Below, in pieces: positions 1 to 13,944 of a stretch of 64,000 nucleotides of DNA; position 1 is the first letter of the stretch; each line of letters begins with the position of its first letter. Made by a program: the position numbers and the translations under genes. This DNA comes from Omphalotus guepiniiformis. Its lineage: Eukaryota; Basidiomycota; Agaricomycetes; Agaricales; Omphalotaceae. Location of the stretch: the NCBI GenBank assembly GCA_028554645.1, contig JAQOOI010000063.1, positions 248,001-312,000 of the forward strand, given 5' to 3'. The notes below the pieces were generated by a model. The model had not been told where the DNA came from. It ran no database searches and saw only the letters and a program-made list of their open reading frames with translations.

Positions 1-3000
1 GCCTCAGTATGCCAAGAACGACTCGGATGTTCAAAGGGAGAAGAGGCCTGTCAATGAATCGCGGATTTGGGGAGCTGGTAAAAAAAGGAGACTGTGAGTA
101 CCACTCTAGGGTGGTTGAGAATCAAGCCAAACGTAACTCGGAAATGGTCGACACAAAGAAACCTCGCCACGTCTATACCAGGCCTGCACTATTACAATTC
201 GGGATACAAAGGCAATAGAATACGAGTTCTCTTCACGTTCAAACGACTAGCAACCATTTACGCGTTACGACTTTTAGCAACAAAGGGACGAGAAGGAGAA
301 CAAAGGGCGCTGCCACGTACTCCGGTTACGGTGAACAAGTTTCCACAATCGCAATTAGACTGAAAGGACATACAGCACAGCGTCACGGTGCCATTGAAAT
401 GAAAGAGTCTCTTTCAGCAATCCCACAATGAAAGCAATTGAGAAAAGGTGCTGATCCCCAGCTATTCAATTTGGATAAAAACCTATTCCGTCAAATCGAA
501 ACTCGAAACCCATTCAAATCGAATCATGTCATCTCGAGGGCTCAGCGCTGCAGCGTTGATACTGCTCCAACAGCCCAACTAAACGCTAAATCATCCACTT
601 TCAACTTCTTCCTCCCTTCGCAGGCCAAAGTGACCCGTTTTCGTTTTTCAAATTTCACCCTTTGCCACACACTACATACACCTCTTTCACTTTTTCCCTT
701 TTTCGTCCCACTCTCCGAGTTCGATCGATTCTTTCAAGATTCTTTATCTATATTACCCTCCGGAGTTCTTCTCGTTTGATGACACTTCTTGCACGTTGTA
801 ACTTGTTCTTCTTGGTTCGCGGGAGATGGTTCGCGGGAGAGCTTTGAGGGGGGTGGGTACGGACGTATGGTACATTTGGTCGCGTAGTGTGCCCTCCTCG
901 GGCCCAACGTGTAGGATAAGGCATATGTAAGTCTTCGAAATTCGATCACATATGTCCACGGAAAGAACCCTGAGCTCGCTGCTCGATTGTTATGATCATG
1001 ATCGTTGAGATCATAGGATCAAAAGAAATTGGTTCGTATGTTGAAGTTCTAGTGAACGTGGCCCCTCCATAGTTCATGATTCTAAACCCGTGTCATGCAT
1101 GAAAATAAACGAATAAACGAATCACGATGTCATTGGTGGGGGAGTTGTTCTCCTCTTCACCGCTAAGTAGCCTCCATTGTCATTTATGCAACCCTTGGGT
1201 GATATCGGTAAGTATTTTTAAAGTTCTTCAACGTTTTCCTCCAGGCAAATGCGCAAATGCTTTCACTGAGTTTACTTTACTTATCAACAGCTTATCAGGA
1301 TATACGAATTCAAATAACATACACCATGATACCCACCCATACGTACATCTACACACGTTCCCAATCTACTTCGGGTCCAACCATGACGGAGTTCAGTCTA
1401 TAATATCGAATTCGACTCGAGAACTCTGAATTAGTAAGGTGAAGTAGAAAATAGAAAATAGAACGAGATCGTGGGTGCACGGATGCACGTACATACATAT
1501 GTACTCTTAGGGATTTCGGAAAACCATCCCTGGGTGACTCGATGTTCAATTCGAGTTCGAGAATCGAGAATCGAGATATGTACTAAGAAGCGGAGAACCC
1601 TAGAGAACCCTCAGAGAGAAAGAACCCTACCCCCCATGTCATACCATGACATGCCATGGCCGCAAGAACCATACTGAGCTCATGGGGGCTCCGGAGTCCA
1701 TGACGCGTGAACGCGTGAACGTGAACGATTTGAACTTCCGAAAATGTGTATGTAAGACTTCACCTCGATGTCGATTGTCTTTATTCAATTACAGTATATG
1801 TAACGATAAAAACTGTTCGCGGGAGAAGGACCCGGCGTCTTCGCTATATAAGCCCTTGTCGGATGCCAAATTACTTACATATATGTACGAGGCAACAAGC
1901 ACAAAGGCTCTACTGAGCCCGTCGGGCGATATTGGGGACTCGGATTCCCTGCCAAGGTTCTGAGGGCGTCACGGTTGTTGTTATACATATGTGGTAAGTT
2001 TTCTTGTACTACCGTACTTATTGTCCTTCAAAGGGCGTAGTACAAACCCTCAATAGCAACCTTGAATTTCTATTGTCTCAACCCGTAACCCGTTATCTCT
2101 TTCCTCCGCTGAACCCTGAACAACCTGAATTCCAACGCAGTCGATCGCGCAGCACCGCGCAGTCGCACTTCAACTTATTGACCCGTCAGCTGTGGGCCCT
2201 GAGGCCCTGAGGCCTGAAGCTTAGCCTAAGACCTAAACCCTGAGGGTGGCGATCACAAACGTAGAAAGCGTTCAAGTTAGCCGGGAGCTCGAGGGGGTAG
2301 GTATCTATGTAAGTTGAACTTCGCCGGAGTGCTGGTTAAAAGCTTCCTTTATCCTTTCATTTCGTCCCTATGTATTTACTTCGACTGTACTTAACTTGCA
2401 ACGATCGAGAACTTGAGGAGCGGAGGAGTCTCAAGTCGAGAACCTGAACCTGGGGAGCGGAGGAGTTCCAGTTCCAAGGCTGGAGAATCGAATATCGAAT
2501 AAGTTGAACCTTAGTAGGTCTAGCTTAGGATCCTTCCAGCCAATCATGATAAACCGCAAACGACAGCTAGCCTCGACTCCAACGAAAGTATGTAGTGTAT
2601 ATAGGACATGTACACGTACATATGACATACGATCGTTATTTTGCCATTCACTTTATAGTACTAGAGAGAAGCTTGGGTACTTACACTTTCACTTTCACTG
2701 GCACCGCAGTGACAGAAACGCCACGGGGGGAACCAAGATATGTAGCCTGAACTCGAACTTCGAAGCAGCTGCAGGATAATAAGTTATCAAGTACTTACCC
2801 ATAGCCGCCGCAGAAGTTATTACATACAACCAATGGACCAGTATACAGTACATAGTCATGTGAAAAGGGGGGTCACCTCCGTGAAATCCAAGCTTATGAC
2901 AGTACGCCACACACCGAGTACGCCACTTCAAGAGGACATGCTACGACTCTCCTGTACCGGGCGGGGTTCGTTTGAGGCAAGGACGAGCGGGCTGGGTAGG

Positions 3001-5434
3001 TTGACCGTCGGAAGGAAGACGAGGAAGCGAACCGTCGGGGCAATGGAGAGTCACCGGTCCAAAGGCGGGCGGCAATGTACCATGTGTTTCCCGCCCATGG
3101 ACGATTGAGGTGAAGCGCTCTGTATTCCCAACGCGTCATCCGGCATACAAACCGCAGTCCAGTGTAATTTAAATTGCAAAGCGCCCGACTCACCACTGGT
3201 GGTGGAGTTGCGACTCCAATGAGTCTGAGCAACCCACTGCGGAGCTTGAAGATTTGAAAAATAAAGGATAAAACTTGAGAGTACTGAGTACTGCAGGGGT
3301 GCCTTAGAATCCACTGCTTATCTCAAGTTCATCCCTGGTTTATTTATTCTTCTTTCTTTAGATTCCTTGGAGTTTGTTGGGGCCTCTGGAGTACACCCTG
3401 TACGTATCAGCACCTCCACTGTTGAACGACACTGAACCCTGACCCAATGAACTAATGTAAACATCCCCATCCCGATTTTCACTAGCACAAGTCAGTCAGT
3501 CAGTCAGTCACAGACTCACATTCGTACATGTGGAGGAGGAACGCCTCGAGGTACTTGGAAGAAGGCTAAAACGCAGACGTAACCCGAAATTGGTATATCC
3601 GCATCCGCATCCCACATACGCGTACGCATAACGCGTATACGCCATCCCATTCTATTGAATCTATTCTGAGAGTCCTCACTCAGACTGCAGTCCAGCAGTA
3701 GCACAGAGTAAACGCTAAAGAAAGTAGCAATACTTAATCAGATGACAATGAGTCTGACTCGGTAGGGTACTGAAGCCTGAGGAGGAGATGTCGAGTTACT
3801 TACTTACTACTGTGTCATAATCCCAAATTCAAGTCCGCATTTTTAAAAGACCTTCCTCCGAATCCCGATCCCGAGTGTTGCCCGAGTCCCAAGTGATTCA
3901 TTCGAAGTTCTTAGTTGAATATCGCGGCCAACAGGTTTGAAAGCGCTACGGAACTTGGAAGTTCCATCCCACGGAAGGGGCAGGTCTCCCGTCGGGGCTC
4001 TTTGTCTAGGGGGACTACTGAGTATCGAGTCCCAGTCTCGCCCTGCGAGAATTCGAATATACTCGACCTTATTAGACTTAATTCGACTTCTTAAGTGCAT
4101 ATATAGCGCTTGTGGTTTGTATTCGCTCTGAACCTGGACCTGAGATCAGATTTTATATTTTATGTTTTCAATAGACTCATCAAAGGGCGTTAATTGCGAG
4201 TGCCGCCGGCGGTAGAACACAACGTCACTCACCACCAGGCGCGTAAGTAAGAAGAAAGATTGTTTTCTGAGTCTGAATCTTCCGACTCTGCTTACTAGTT
4301 CCCGTATACCGACTTTCGAAATCCGTCCTCAGTCATCACCGTCGTCGTATTCTTGTCCGTCTATATTCAACTCCGAGTACCCCAATCTCATCCCCATACC
4401 ACCGCAGCGCCAATTCCCGTCTCATCCGTCCCTTCCCAACCCGTACCAAGGTCACTGCCTCTACCTGCCAGATACCCACCACACCTCTGACTCACTATCA
4501 CGATAGCAAGGTATCTCTTTCCACCGGCACTGCTATAGTTAAAGCAACAGTAACGAGTCATCGAGAGAGCGATAGATGTTAGCTGTTCCAAAGTAAGTAT
4601 AGTTGACTCGGGAATGCAGCAAGCCCGCGTCAAACTGTTCCGGACTCACGATTACATACAAGTTCAGTAATCTCGAAATACAATAACCGTAATCTCCCAA
4701 ACGCCCGCCTACCCAGCGGCGAAGGATGGGTATTTCCTAGTTCCACGGCGATGGAAAAATGGAATAAGAGGCCCGTCAACTTAGCGGTCTAAACGTGCGC
4801 CGTGAAAATCGAAATCGAATATACGAGTCGCGTTTGTTATCGCATGACCTATAGACCAAGCTTCCTCCCGGGTCCGAGGCATTACAAGCCTCTGCTCTAG
4901 TCTGTCGTGAATTCAAGCGCCGACTCGCGCCTTTGTGTCGGAGTAGTTTTGGTACGATTACGTACAGCACGCACGTTATCTCTTTTTTCGACATACGGCT
5001 GTGGTGGGTTTTGGAGGCGGTGTTTATGTGGCAAAGCAAAAAACGTAGCATCCGAACATTGCGGTAGTAAAGGCACAAAGGTTCGGTCACGTAATACCCG
5101 AAAAGGAAGGTGGCTTGGTTCCGGGGGTGCAAAGACGCAAGTCCGACGAATTGAGCCCAAGACCCAGAACAATGGGTCCACAAGAACGAGAGGATCTAGA
5201 GATTCGGTATAAAATCTCCGATCTAACGATAAGACCAAACACGGAACCAAAATAAAAAAATTTACCCAGACTTGCAAGGGGACATCCATGTCTCCGGGGT
5301 CCATCTTTGTGCGCTGCTTCCGGGGGCAGTGGGAGTGTTATACGGATTTTGCGAATTGCCTATTTGAGAATGTTATCATCGGTAGTTCATAATGGAGAGG
5401 GGGGACCAAACGGATTTTTCGGAAGTGCACAATA
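1..5434. other. Gene-free stretch upstream of the GATA factor gene
   Basis: I found no frame here that looks like protein and no chain of exons that joins in phase. The longest open frames (about 110-135 codons) overlap each other on both strands and have no recognisable motif. The stretch is rich in short pyrimidine runs and in the words GTAAGT and ACTTAC (for example near 1207, 1868, 1996, 2310, 2665, 2790, 3798, 4245 and 4590). It also holds scattered AACCCT words that do not form a telomeric array. It may include the promoter and 5' UTR of the gene starting at 5435, but no precise site can be assigned. Confidence 0.6.
3491..3510. repeat. (GTCA)5 microsatellite
   Basis: Five uninterrupted GTCA units lie in the gene-free region. 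This is a simple sequence repeat with no evident function. Confidence 0.9.
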
Positions 5435-7247
5435 ATGGACTCGCTCTCGTTTGACGGATACACCTCCTACTCTGACTCGTCCGCTCCTCGTACACCTTCT
5501 CCTCATGGAGAGGAATGGCAGTACTACCCTACGAGCCAGAAGATGGACATGTTTTCCGAAGAACAACACTGGGGTGCACCAAGAGGAGGTTCTCTACTCC
5601 AGGAGTTGTACGAGCACGACCCAGCGGCCGAACAGGAGATGGAGTACCAGCAGCAGCACCACCAACAACAACAACACCATCAGCAGCAGCAGATGTCCGG
5701 TAGACCACACGACTATACGATGATTCGCCGGGCTACGTTTCCGTATGTCAGGCATGACCGCGAGCAACAACATTTCGAGCTTCCTCTTCATCATCATGAC
5801 GCATATCCTGACGCTGCTGTCAAACTAGAAGACACGAACCCAAATTATATCGTGCCGTCTCAACACCACCACCACCACCATCATCACCCGTATATGCCGC
5901 CCTACGGCATTCCCGCTCACCCGACTCAGCCGATGCTCCCCGCTCCTCCCCTTCATCCCGGCCAACTCGGCCCTGGAATGCCGTACCCGGTCTCAGCTCT
6001 CCATATCCAGCATACAGACGACGCGGCGTCAAAAGAAACCCAATACCTCCGTCGTCGTTGTTTCAATTGTCACACCACAGAGCCACCTTCTTGGCGTAGA
6101 TCTACTCTGAACCCTGGAAAGATCGTTTGTAACAAGTGTGGGTTGTACGAGCGTACTCATTTACGCCCGAGACCACTTCGTTTTGACGAGTTACGAGCTG
6201 GTGGGAAGGCGAGGAAGAACTCGAAATCGAACGCGAATGCGAATTCGGGTGTTGCGGGTGTTGGTGCTAATTCGAATTCATCGCCTGGACGTAATGGTTC
6301 GACGAGCCCAAAGAGTGCTGCTGTGAAGAAGGAACCTGGGGAAGGTACCGTTCCTGGAAGGAGAGCGTCTGTTTCGAGTGCTTCTTCTGCTCACTCTGGA
6401 GGTGCGAGTGATTGGGATGATAATGGTGAGTCGGTTTATTCCGTTCTTGTATCTACCAAACGAACGATGTGTTTGCAGTTGAATGAATACCCTTTTATTC
6501 TTTTTTTTCTCGTTATTTTTGTGTATAAAATTCGAATGCTAATTGAAACTAGTTTCAATCTATTCTTCAGGCTCTGCACCACCGACATCATTCAATTCGC
6601 CTCTTCTTTCTTCTTCTTCTCATCCACCATCAGCTTCAGGACCTTCTTACCTCCCACTCCCACCTCTCTCTTCCTCACCTTCACCTCCACTCTCAGCAGC
6701 CATTCGTCTCCCCAACGCACCCTTATCCGACATCGCATCCTACTCTCACAGTCCCTCTCCTCATCTCTCCGTTCTTCCCCTCCCATCAGCAGGAGGGTCT
6801 CCCTCTCCTCTCGGTCTAAGTGCCCTAGGCGAGCTTTCTCTCCAAGCACAACAAGACGCCGCAGTAGCCATCGCTAGCGCGCACAGTTCCCCACTCTTAC
6901 AAGGTGGCATGAGCCCAGCGATGCATACAATGGGTCTTGGAATGCCCAACGTGATGGGTGGCGCTCAACCTCTAGTCAGAGGGAAAGCTCATACGATAAG
7001 CACTAGTGCGCCGTATGAAGCGTATCTTAACGCTTCGAGAGCTGCGGCTGTTGCGGAGGCTGAGCATCAGCAGCAGCAGCAGCAACAGGAACATGAGGCG
7101 ATGTCGAGGAGGGGAAGTGTATCGAGTGTTTATGAGGGTATGGGGTATGATGTTGGTTCGTTTGATGATTCGCGGTCGCATTCGCATCTTAGTGAGGAAC
7201 CTGTTTCGATGGGTTTGAGCGCTTTGAAAGAGGAGGTTGTTTCTTGA
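5435..7247 (+). CDS. GATA-type zinc-finger transcription factor
   Basis: Two exons, 5435-6425 and 6571-7247, are separated by a 145-bp GTGAGT...CAG intron. The split Gly codon joins in frame and gives 555 residues. The single zinc finger has Cys209, Cys212, Cys232 and Cys235, that is CX2C-X19-CX2C, with the GATA hallmarks PSWRR before and CNKCGLY at the second Cys pair. A basic region (HLRPRPLRFDELR, then KARK) follows. The X19 loop is longer than the usual X17/X18 of fungal GATA fingers. The N-terminal half has Gln/His-rich tracts (near residues 70-87) and an eight-His run (near 143-150). The C-terminal half is Ser/Pro-rich with a short Gln run near residue 500. These are typical of nuclear regulators with disordered activation regions. 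The ATG at 5435 is the first in frame. Such factors control nitrogen, iron, light or developmental programmes in fungi; which one applies here cannot be told from the sequence. The gene sits alone between two long non-coding flanks. Confidence 0.93.
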
Positions 7248-7811
7248 AGTTGCCCCCCCTTACACTGCATCATTGCTTTCTCGCTCGCGATGCGCTAGTT
7301 CGTATCATTGTTCAAAAAAAATTACCCCACCCCATCCTCAGGAGAAAGTTTGATTTCGATACCATGTATTTTCGCGATACCTCCCTCCCTTCCCCGCATT
7401 CCCTCCGCATTCCCCTCACTATCACTCCCACGTCATCGCCTGCCCTCCCCCTCGTCACACACACACAAACCCCTTGCTGTATTTCTTTCTCCATCTGTCT
7501 CTCCCCGACTCGCGCACGAGTCTGGCATCCCATTATTTATTCATATTCGTTATATATTTCATTTACCTCTCTCTCTCTCTCTCTGCTTCTCCCTTTCATT
7601 CCTTCCTTCCTCTCTCTCACTGTGGCTCATTCTCATTCTCATCCAACAATTCGCAAAATAGCTAGCTAGGAGCTAGGGCGGGGATCCGGAGATCAAAGTC
7701 GATTTTTTTTTTCTCGTCGTTGTTGTTGCGGTGTTTTTTGCTTCCCTCCGTTGTTTGTTTTTTCTTGTTTTCGCGCGTTCGCGTTCAGCGGTTTAAGCTT
7801 CGCGTTTATCG

Positions 7812-7828
7812 TATATATATATATATAT
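7812..7828. repeat. (TA)n microsatellite
   Basis: An alternating TA run lies in the 3' flank of the GATA gene and is followed by TGTACATA-like sequence. Confidence 0.85.
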
Positions 7829-8690
7829 GTACATAACATACATACCTCTTTTTTACATCCATACCTGAATACCTGAATCCCCCCCCCCCCGAAATTTGAA
7901 TCTGAATCATGTAGCATTTGATGATATGTGGCCTTTTTTCCCTTTCTTTCTTTTACCCCCCTTCACACTTACTTCACGCACTTCGTCTCGTCTCGTCTTC
8001 TACCCCACCCCCCACCGATTCCCATTTTTTTTGATATCCCTTTATCTTTTCTTTCGTTGCTTTTCGGTTTCTTTGATTTGATTCGCCCGCGAGAAGCGTT
8101 TGGGTTTGTACAATTACGATTATTTTTGCTGTACGTATTTGCTCAGTTATTTTATAAAGATCCCAAAGAGTTTTTCTGTTTTCTCTGCTCGACTCTGCGT
8201 CCCCGTTCCCGCTCCCGCCTGTTTCTTGGTTGTCCTTTTTCTTTATTTTGCTTTTGCTTTTTGCTTTTTGTTTTTGTTCTTTTACAGACGTACGTTTACG
8301 TTATATATATGTAGATAGCAGATAGCTATAGGGCGCGTACATATACATCCTGTATATACGATTCAGAATTGAAGAATTGAAAGAATTGAAGAATGAATGG
8401 AATGCTATGAAGAATGGATGTCCTGGACTGGACTCCGATTGAGAATGGAAGTTGAAGAATTCAATAGATAGATTGCTCGCCAGTGACCTATTACGATCAT
8501 TTTCGGTACTTATACACACACAATGACATACACACATATTACTGAGCGTACTGAGCGTCTATACGTCTTAACGTGAACAAACCCTCCCTTATAGTACCCT
8601 GATACACTATGTAATACCGCCCTGCCCCGCCCTGCCACACTCCGCCCCGCGCCTTCCCTTCCCTAAGCCTTTCAAAATCCCTTCAAAACC

Positions 8691-8716
8691 CCTTCCCTTC
8701 CCTTCCCTTCCCTTCC
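8691..8716. repeat. (CCCTT)n repeat
   Basis: About five tandem CCCTT units are followed by three CTGAC units. This is simple sequence in the non-coding flank; it is not a telomeric repeat. Confidence 0.8.
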
Positions 8717-11700
8717 TAAAACCTGACCTGACCTGAAGCGAAAGCTTCGATATCTCCGCACGTCTTCTGTCTTCTTAGTTTTGGCTTAGCGTTAGCATGG
8801 CTTACCTTACCCAAAAGGCAAAAACGTCGATAATTATAATGAATTCCTAGGCTTCGAGATCGTTTATTGCACCCGTGTATGCAGATCCCTGCAGGGGGTC
8901 TGCAGGGGGTGTTTCGCGGTGAACGGCTGGTCAACGCGGGCTTCGGGTGATGGATAGACTTGTTGAAGACCGCTTGAAGAAGAGGGGTGTAGGAGGAAGT
9001 GGGAGTCATGAGCAGGTCATGAGACCCTCGCTTTGAATCAATGATCGCTGCGGCCGCGGTGTACATTACTTGTGGGATTTGCGTGATTTGGTGTTGGAAG
9101 CGCGCTTGAAGCCTCGCCTCGAGGCGTTGAAGAGGTGGGTCGTCTTGATCTCGTGGACGATGGACACAGGTGGGACGCAAGCTAAGTTGATGTTAAGCAA
9201 GTGTTTAGCAAGTAGCGCTTAGCCGTAGGTTACCCTGACTTCTGAGCCTGAGGGTAGGGTAGGGTACGGTTCTGTACTGTAGGTCCGGGAGGTGTGTTCA
9301 TCGAAATCGAAATCAACGTGTTATTCGGCCTGCAGGAATTGGGTAGTGAGAGGAGAGAGTGAGGGAAGGAGGGAGGGAGAAACAAAGGAAGGAGGGGGTT
9401 CGAGCGCTGTGTTTACTTTGGCGCACCGACTGGCCGACGTTCTGTGTCCTCCTTCGTACAGTCAGGCCTCTTCACTACCTCAGTATACCACATTCCACTT
9501 TCCAATCACATCCACGCGACAATCCCATATTGAACTTTGAAACGTATCGCGCTTCGCGTTTGGCCTTCGCCATTTTAACATTTAACTTCTTGGTTATCGT
9601 TTCGAGTCTTGACCAATTCCCCAAATCCCAAACTTCAAAGAAACGATCTAGTACTAAGCGCTGCTCGCGTACGCGCAAACCTTTGATGATATACGATTCG
9701 AAATTCGATAATGGGAAGGTCGCAAGAAGATAATACGATAATACAAATTACCGAATCGTCTGTGCAAAGTTGCGTGCGTGGTGCCATCGTGGATTCGTCA
9801 TTTCATGAGGTCGAGGTTGACCCGGCCTCGGTTTATTCATTCACCGGTGACCCGATGCCGCTGCGCTACGCAGGCTGGGACAAAGACAGAGATATCGATA
9901 GGTACTACCATACTCGCGGTGGCGAATGGTGGCTCAATATTCAATGAAGGTGGAGTCACTGCGGATGTCGATGGACTGACTGTGAGGGTACCGCCAAGTT
10001 CAAGTTCAAGTTGGACAAAGCTTTCATTACTAACATTATATTAACCATTACCATTAATTTCGTTTTTACTCGGGGATTTTCTAGAATAATGACCCCTCCT
10101 CCCCAACGTCAACCCGAGTCCTGGACGGAAATTGTAAAAAAGGAAAGGAAATTACAGAGATGCAAGCGAGAGGGAATAGGGAATAGGGAAAGGGAAAAAC
10201 AAATGAGGAGGAGGCAGGGAGGAAGCGCGAAGCTCTGGGACGGCGTACGGAATTTTGAAGCCGGCAGCTACTTTGCTCACTGCCTACAGGCTACGCGTGA
10301 CCCTCACCCACGCACATGCGCCCCCCTCCCAAGCCCCTCCCTTCCGTACGATAGCGTGAACTCCTCCCTAAACCCTCGTGAACCTCGTGAACCCCGTCCC
10401 ACATTGATGATTGAACGACGTCAACATGTGGGTCGGAGAGGATAAGGATTTCGGTACCGATATCAGGTTTGGGTTCGTATGTGTGGCCTGCAGTAGGACG
10501 TGCAGTGTGTTCTAGTGTGTTACGCGTGGAACCCTCCGAGTCTACCCCCCGAGTGCCCGAGCCCGACGAGACCCGCACCCAAGATCCGGATATCCAGACT
10601 CTTTGATTGCATACATACATACATCGAAACACCCTCGCGAGGATTACATTACATCTCCCTATCAGGCTCGTCGGTTCGATATGGTCTTTTCCTTCAATTT
10701 GGATACAATTCCTTCTCGAGAGCGATGTTTCCTATCTTGCTTGTGTCGTGCCAAGTAGGTCCGATCTCGAATCTCATCGAGCTTTCGTTCGTACCCGAAA
10801 GAAACGAGGGATCAGCACAGAGATTCCAAGTAAGCCTAGGACTGTTGATTGATCTGCGAAGATCAACGTACCCGCCGAGTACGGAAAACAGTCTATGCCA
10901 GTGAGCCTCGCTACCGCTACCGCTGCAATTTACTCCGGCTAAAGCATGTCATGCCACGCCACGCTATTCCTCTTTTCCTCGACGACGATGCTTAAGGACG
11001 AACTCCTCCGAGTTCATCGGCGTGTCTAGGCTTGAAAGACGATCATTTCTGCGCCCAAACAATCTTCCAGCGCTTCGCGAGCGCTTATTAAGGAAATACA
11101 TATCTGCTTGGATCGGAAAACGCCGTAAGTACGTTCCCTCCCCTCCTAACAGCTCCTATGAACTGAGTCTAGTCTCTCAGAACATCGTGGGCACGGCGCG
11201 GAATGCATTCGGGTTTGCTTAAATGAGGAATCCCGACTAGTCCCGCTGAGCCTGTGTAGGTTTGGCGCTCGGTACTTGCGACATGAGTAAGTATTGTACA
11301 CGCTTCACTTGATCTAAGCTTCACCCCAACTCAACTCAAGCCCGAATTTTTCCCGAAGACGAAGACCCTGAAACCGAACACGAATACTGTAAACATAAAG
11401 TTCAAACAACACCTGCGAGTCCTTTATAAAGTTACATTGAGGGGGAGGAGGTCTAGAACAGGAACCCTAGGGAATCCTCCACTCCACTAAGGGATACATA
11501 GAATAGTATAGAATTGGGGTCGCGCAGGGTCGTACTGAGACTCTCCGGCGGCATAATTAGTGTTAGTAAGTATGTATTAAACAATGCAATGAGGTTTTGG
11601 GAGAAGCACGGGTTTGGAAGAAGCACGGTATATATAGTCTGTGTGGTTACTGGTTACTAGTTATTAGCAGGGAAACGTATAGGGTGGGTGTCGATGAATG

Positions 11701-12381
11701 AGATGACTAACGCTCGAGGTGGGCGTTATTGACGGTATATGTCTATGTGAGATGAAGGAGGTGGTTTGTAAATAACTAAGTAATTTTTTTTAACGCCTCC
11801 ACGATTTAGAACCTGACAGAGATATATCATAATCATATCAGATAAGTAAGTACCCTTATCCTCAAAATTCAACGCCGCCCCCATCCGAAGATTCAAAATT
11901 CGGTCCTCGAACCCACTGGCAGGCAAATCCAAAATTCGAATCGCAGGGTCCATCCAGCCAACATAGCAACCCCCTACTATATGTATATTCGTATATTCAT
12001 ATAATATTATATTGGTTTTTACGAACCGCGAACCGCGAAGTCGGAAGATTCAACGTCAATGCTTGCTTCTTTCTCCAATCTCCAATTCTCTCATTCTTTC
12101 TTCGAATTCGTTACTCCCCTCCCTTACTTCCTTACTTCCTTCCTGAGTACAGTACCTCATGTACTTCCTTCCTCACTAAAAGCTTACATACATACACACA
12201 TATTCTTATGAGTTCTTATAGCATACTAATCATCATGACGTCCGAGTCTGTCGTACCTTTGGTTGTCCCACTGTGTATGCTTCTCCCTTGAACCCTCGTA
12301 TGGTTGGTACGTATACGTATACGAGCGAGTCGTATTTCGTATTTTGTCTTCATGAGGTCGAATCAAATACATACAGACGCT

Positions 12382-12400
12382 GTAAGTAAGTAAGTAAGTA
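12382..12400. repeat. (GTAA)n microsatellite
   Basis: Several uninterrupted GTAA units form the clearest tandem case of the GTAAG/CTTAC words that fill this non-coding region. Confidence 0.85.
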
Positions 12401-13918
12401 CATACCCCATCTATGATCTCCCCATTCAACGTCCGTCATCTTCGGGGCTCGTGCCAGTGGTCAGATTGACTCCGTGGTACGTGGTATGAAACTTGAAGGG
12501 TTAGGACTCAGGCCTGGGGGTAACGGTGGTTACGATTGCTGCTGTACTTACTTACTTATTGACTTATTGACCTACATACCTACTTATTTACTTAAAAAAT
12601 ATATGACCAGGAACCCTGGAGAAGTGATGGTACATAAGTAAATAAGTAATGTTTGAACATCGGTATGTTGGTCATACTAATCGAGTCGGAGGCCTTGCTT
12701 TCGGTCCTCTGAGTCTAGAGTCTAGACCCCAACATACGGATTCTGGGATTTATGGAATTTATGTGAGTACCATCATGATATGAAATTTGAGCTCTTCTTC
12801 GCAATAGGTTGATAGTATTGGGTTTACTTATTACTTATTACTTATTACTTACTACGGGTACTAAGGGTTTTAGTTGATTGGGTCGAGCGGTACTTATTAC
12901 TTTCTTACTTTCGAAGCTCGGATGCTCGGATGCTCGAATGTACATATTGTGTTAATAATAAATATTATGACCTAGTAACCAGGTCCACTCGATTCCACCC
13001 TGCCGCACAACACGGGCCTGACAGGATGACACGGACCGTTGTCCTTGGGTTCAGTACAGTATCGTACATCTTACTTTCGACATTTGGCCGAAAATGACGA
13101 ATTTCGCTCGTAGCCTCGTTGGATATATATCGATTTATGGATCATGACGCGGACGGCGCAGTGGCGCTTTGTTTCTTATGAACTTTGTCGTCACGGTTGT
13201 TCGTGTGAGTTGTGTATTAGGTGAATGACTCCTAGTAGTCTGACGATATCTAAAGTGATTCGGGAGTTGCGAAAGAGTCGAGGATGGTTGGGAGCATCAC
13301 GCCTCGGGATCGTTAGGAGGTGCGTAGCTTCAAGTCTTTGAGTACTTACCAACACGTTGAACATGTTGTGTTACTTACCAAAGCGAACGCCGAACTTACT
13401 CATTTGACGGAAATGAATGTTCATTGTTCTCATATTTTCTCGTCTTCACTTAATACTAAGTACTTACAGTATACCAACTCCAAGTTCATAAAACCAATCA
13501 TATATTCCATTACGACCTTACGAAATCATACCACCCTCTCATCCTGCATAAACCCCCATAAACCTCTTACATGACTATCCCGTACTCGTTCGTCGTCAAG
13601 GTCAAATCCAAAACGCCGCTCTCAGCCTCTCGCTCAGGCTCAAAAGGGACTTGGGAGTGCCGCCCGGTGTAGCTCTGTGTAGCAAGTTCATTGTCGTCGT
13701 GTCGAGGGTCGAGCACTCGGTACGACGGTAAGTCGATCGAGGGGTGAGTGGTACGTAGTACTACGTACAGGTCATTGCATTGCCATTGCAGGATCATCAC
13801 AGGGGCGCCCTCTTCCTCCAACGTTAGACGTTAGACGATAGAATCCCAGAATCCATATCCATAAAGACATTACAATGCTTTAGCCCTTTCGTGGGTACGT
13901 ATAAATACTACGACGGTT

Positions 13919-13944
13919 TCAAAAGTGTTCTCAAACACTTTTGA
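13919..13944. repeat. Perfect short hairpin
   Basis: An 11-bp perfect inverted repeat (left arm TCAAAAGTGTT, right arm AACACTTTTGA) has a 4-base CTCA loop. No neighbouring gene was recognised, so neither a terminator nor a transposon end can be claimed. Confidence 0.7.

Noticed and set aside
1590..1640. AACCCT-rich patch, considered as telomeric sequence
   Set aside because: The words are scattered and irregular, not a tandem TTAGGG/CCCTAA array.
8716..9180. 154-codon minus-strand open frame
   Set aside because: It has no motif, odd composition and no supporting exons or neighbours, and it lies in a long stretch without any recognisable gene.
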